A stretch of 64,000 nucleotides of DNA, from the NCBI GenBank assembly GCA_003252105.1, contig QKDL01000050.1:1-64000 (forward strand). The letters run 5' to 3'. Below are positions 61,976-64,000 of the stretch, piece after piece (the first letter of the stretch is position 1; the number at the start of each line of letters is the position of its first letter). The position numbers and the translations under genes are program-made. The DNA is from Arcobacter sp. GTDB taxonomy: Bacteria > Campylobacterota > Campylobacteria > Campylobacterales > Arcobacteraceae. The notes below the pieces were generated by a model. It had not been told where the DNA came from. It did not search any database and saw only the letters and a program-made list of their open reading frames with translations.

Positions 61976-63409
61976 TTATTCAAATGAAAATGATTTGATT
62001 GCCATTGATAGTTTTCTACTATCTATATCATTTGGAGCATGAGCATTTGGAAATTCAAAACTAATAGTATTTAGATTATTTGTATATAAAAACTTTGGAT
62101 TGAATTTTATTTTTAAATTTGCATCTTTTGAATCGAGCATTTTGTCATATATAAGATTATCATTTATTCTTATTTTTATATTTTGTTTATCTAGTGTAAA
62201 TATACGCAGATTCAATATTCCATTTATATTGTTTGAAGAGATATTAAAATCAATACTTGAATCATAATCTAAAGACCATCTAAAACCTTTTTCAATTATA
62301 GACCAACCTTTGTATAATACTTTTTTTGAATCGTATTTTATAAGTTCTTTAGGATAAATATTTTGTAATAAATCAAATATCTTATTTTCGAATATTGAGA
62401 TTGTTTTTTCATAATTTTCTTTTGTTTTAGTAGAAAGATATTTATTGATTTCTTTATTCTCTTCAAGGGTTTTGATAAAATTTTCTGTTCTTCTTTCCAT
62501 AGCATTTGGATTTATATGATAATAAGTATTTGCTAAATCTTTAGTCAAATATCTATTTTCAAAAGGATTTCCTAATATCTCTATGCCATTAGCTTTTAAA
62601 TAATCTTTTATCTCTTTAATAAAAATATTAAGTTTATTTAAATATTCATCTGAATAACAAGCATCTCCTGCAACAGTTGGCCATACAAGATAAATATATT
62701 TATTTCTCTTTTTTATTTTTTTTAGTAATTGCATATTTTGTTTAAATTGTTCAGAGAGTTTAAATCCATTTTTAATTTGTTCATAAAATAGATATTGATT
62801 ACAAGTTGCTTTAATATTTGGATCAAAAGGTTTATCTGTTTTTAAACTACCTCTTTCATGATTCTGAAATTGAGATATATGATTTATAAAATAATCATTT
62901 TGATTGTTTATATGAGTTATTTTTCGTTTTATATTTTTTAGGGTATGGATAAATGGTATATTTGATATTAATTTTATTTCATCAAAAATTGAATTGAAAC
63001 TATAATAATAAGATAAATCACCTAATATATTTTCTCCTAGTATTTGATTCACATCATTTCTACTATAATATTGCCACTCTAAAGGTAAGAATAGGATATC
63101 ATCTTTATGAATATTTTTTTCTATTCTTAATAATTTTTGTTCTAATGGATATCCCGCATTATCTGCTAAATTTATAACTTGAAGATTTAATTCTTTTTCT
63201 AATTTGTAGCTGTCAAAGGCAAAACCAGAGCTTGACCCACTTTCTATAATCAAACGTGGACCAATTGTATTTTCTAATAAGAATTGCTTATATGAGTGAC
63301 TAATATTAATCTCAAGTCTTCCAAAAATAAGATATACACAAATATATATAATAGGAAATAAAACTGTTAAAATAAATGATATAGCTACAAAGTTTTTAGA
63401 TTTCTTCAT
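61976..63409 (-). CDS. SGNH/DltD-like membrane-anchored protein
   Basis: This 477-residue protein has one N-terminal transmembrane helix (FVAISFILTVLFPIIYICVY) and a periplasmic domain with SGNH-like blocks: ESGSSSG near residue 57, LADNAGYP near 80, and YYHINPNAM near 303 for the C-terminal Asn/His part. It lies 21 bp after an MBOAT gene and so is probably its partner in O-acylation of a surface glycan, as for AlgJ/X or DltD. The catalytic assignment is tentative. Confidence 0.55.
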   Translation of the reverse strand: MKKSKNFVAISFILTVLFPIIYICVYLIFGRLEINISHSYKQFLLENTIGPRLIIESGSSSGFAFDSYKLEKELNLQVINLADNAGYPLEQKLLRIEKNIHKDDILFLPLEWQYYSRNDVNQILGENILGDLSYYYSFNSIFDEIKLISNIPFIHTLKNIKRKITHINNQNDYFINHISQFQNHERGSLKTDKPFDPNIKATCNQYLFYEQIKNGFKLSEQFKQNMQLLKKIKKRNKYIYLVWPTVAGDACYSDEYLNKLNIFIKEIKDYLKANGIEILGNPFENRYLTKDLANTYYHINPNAMERRTENFIKTLEENKEINKYLSTKTKENYEKTISIFENKIFDLLQNIYPKELIKYDSKKVLYKGWSIIEKGFRWSLDYDSSIDFNISSNNINGILNLRIFTLDKQNIKIRINDNLIYDKMLDSKDANLKIKFNPKFLYTNNLNTISFEFPNAHAPNDIDSRKLSMAIKSFSFE

Positions 63410-63430
63410 TTAAATATTCCTATTGATACT

Positions 63431-64000
63431 CTAAAAATTAAAATATAAAAATTGTGATTCTATTCCAGATATTGATTTGAAATAAAATACCCAGATTGAA
63501 ATAGCAATAAAAATAGTTTGGTATAAACTATATTTAAACTTATCTTTTACTTGCATAGAATTTTTAAACATTAGAACTACTATAAAACTAACAATAATCC
63601 AGCCAATAGGTTCTGAGCCAAAATTTGTATTTTGGGTAACCTGTCCAAATGTAGCTCCAATACTTTTGAATGAACTTAAATATTTTTCAAATTTTTCAGC
63701 TATTACAAATCCATTTAGTCCAATCATACCTTTTATTACTTTGATTGCATCTTCCCACTCTTTTGCTCTAAAAAAAACCCAAGCAACATTTACAAAATTA
63801 AAAGTTATAAACCATGCTAAAAATAGATTTAATTTAAAACCAAGTTGGCTCCAAATTCTATGAATTATTAAAGCTGCACCATGTAAAAATCCCCAAAAAA
63901 TAAATGTCCATCCAGCACCATGCCAAATACCACCTAATATAAATGTTGCCATAAGGTTTTTTGTTGTTGTAAAATTCCCTTTTCTATTCCCACCTAATGG
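63431..64000 (-). CDS. MBOAT-family O-acyltransferase (partial, N-terminus missing)
   Basis: The reading frame continues past the right edge; 189 residues are seen. The visible part has the MBOAT core PLGGNRKG and the catalytic His block LGGIWHGAGWTFIFWG, followed by transmembrane helices. It belongs to the AlgI/DltB-like group that moves acyl groups across the membrane to a surface polymer. With the next gene it forms an acylation pair. The N-terminal part is outside the window. Confidence 0.85.
   Translation of the reverse strand, partial: PLGGNRKGNFTTTKNLMATFILGGIWHGAGWTFIFWGFLHGAALIIHRIWSQLGFKLNLFLAWFITFNFVNVAWVFFRAKEWEDAIKVIKGMIGLNGFVIAEKFEKYLSSFKSIGATFGQVTQNTNFGSEPIGWIIVSFIVVLMFKNSMQVKDKFKYSLYQTIFIAISIWVFYFKSISGIESQFLYFNF

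Overview
The window looks like a catabolic island from the Arcobacter group (Campylobacterota). The evidence is a very A+T-rich composition, AGGAG-type ribosome sites, OprD-like epsilonproteobacterial porins and protein sequences of that style. The species cannot be named from the sequence. No tRNA, rRNA, CRISPR array or transposase gene was seen.

Layout. (1) 1-2.5 kb, minus strand: a tight iron-related operon (glycine-zipper membrane proteins, a tail-anchored ferritin-like protein, an HMA2-like protein) behind a Fur gene with Fur-box-like sites. It may be part of a ferrosome-type cluster that continues left of the window. (2) 2.6-7.1 kb: a hypothetical gene, MntP, a sodium:solute symporter, an SDR dehydrogenase and an FAD amine-oxidase-like enzyme. 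(3) 7.1-13.8 kb: a two-component system facing away from a complete six-subunit phenol hydroxylase operon (dmpKLMNOP order). (4) 14-16 kb: an unknown protein and an NDH-2-like flavoprotein. (5) 16.3-24 kb: a Liv-type ABC importer, a crotonase, and a stand-alone R2-like diiron protein followed by its own ferredoxin/FNR reductase. (6) 24-35.5 kb: PaaX, a quinone reductase, paaK-J-I-H-G-F (minus), and divergent paaN, paaY and a thioesterase. (7) 35.8-37.6 kb: a porin and a Cache protein. (8) 37.7-45.3 kb: a second Liv-type importer, an SBP_bac_3-like protein and a second, paralogous kinase/regulator pair. (9) 45.4-58.4 kb: malate dehydrogenase, then a complete catechol meta-cleavage operon (dmpQ, B, glcG-like, C, E, F, G, H, I, LLM flavoenzyme, D), then a ketopantoate-reductase-like gene and two transporters. 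(10) 58.4-64 kb: a 750-bp structured non-coding element, small genes, a second porin, a TauE/SafE permease and an MBOAT/SGNH-like acylation pair cut by the window edge.

How it works together. Phenol is taken to catechol by the hydroxylase, and catechol to pyruvate and acetyl-CoA by the meta operon. Phenylacetate is activated by PaaK and finished by PaaF/G/H/J. The PaaABCDE epoxidase is absent here, and the one-polypeptide diiron oxygenase plus reductase inside the cluster is a candidate replacement. This is the most likely undescribed enzyme system in the window.

Regulation. Ten promoters share one rigid design: a short direct repeat (usually GCGA) at exactly 11 bp, then a -10 hexamer starting exactly 15 bp after the second repeat begins. 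They drive the hydroxylase, meta operon, importer, porin, permease, SDR, symporter, SBP and a 28-codon ORF. This is the geometry expected for an OmpR/PhoB-type activator such as the two paralogous regulators encoded here. A different 11-bp repeat (TGCTAT) marks the phenylacetate part. Three genes in the meta operon have a GGA-loop hairpin that buries the ribosome site, suggesting CsrA-type or structural translational control.
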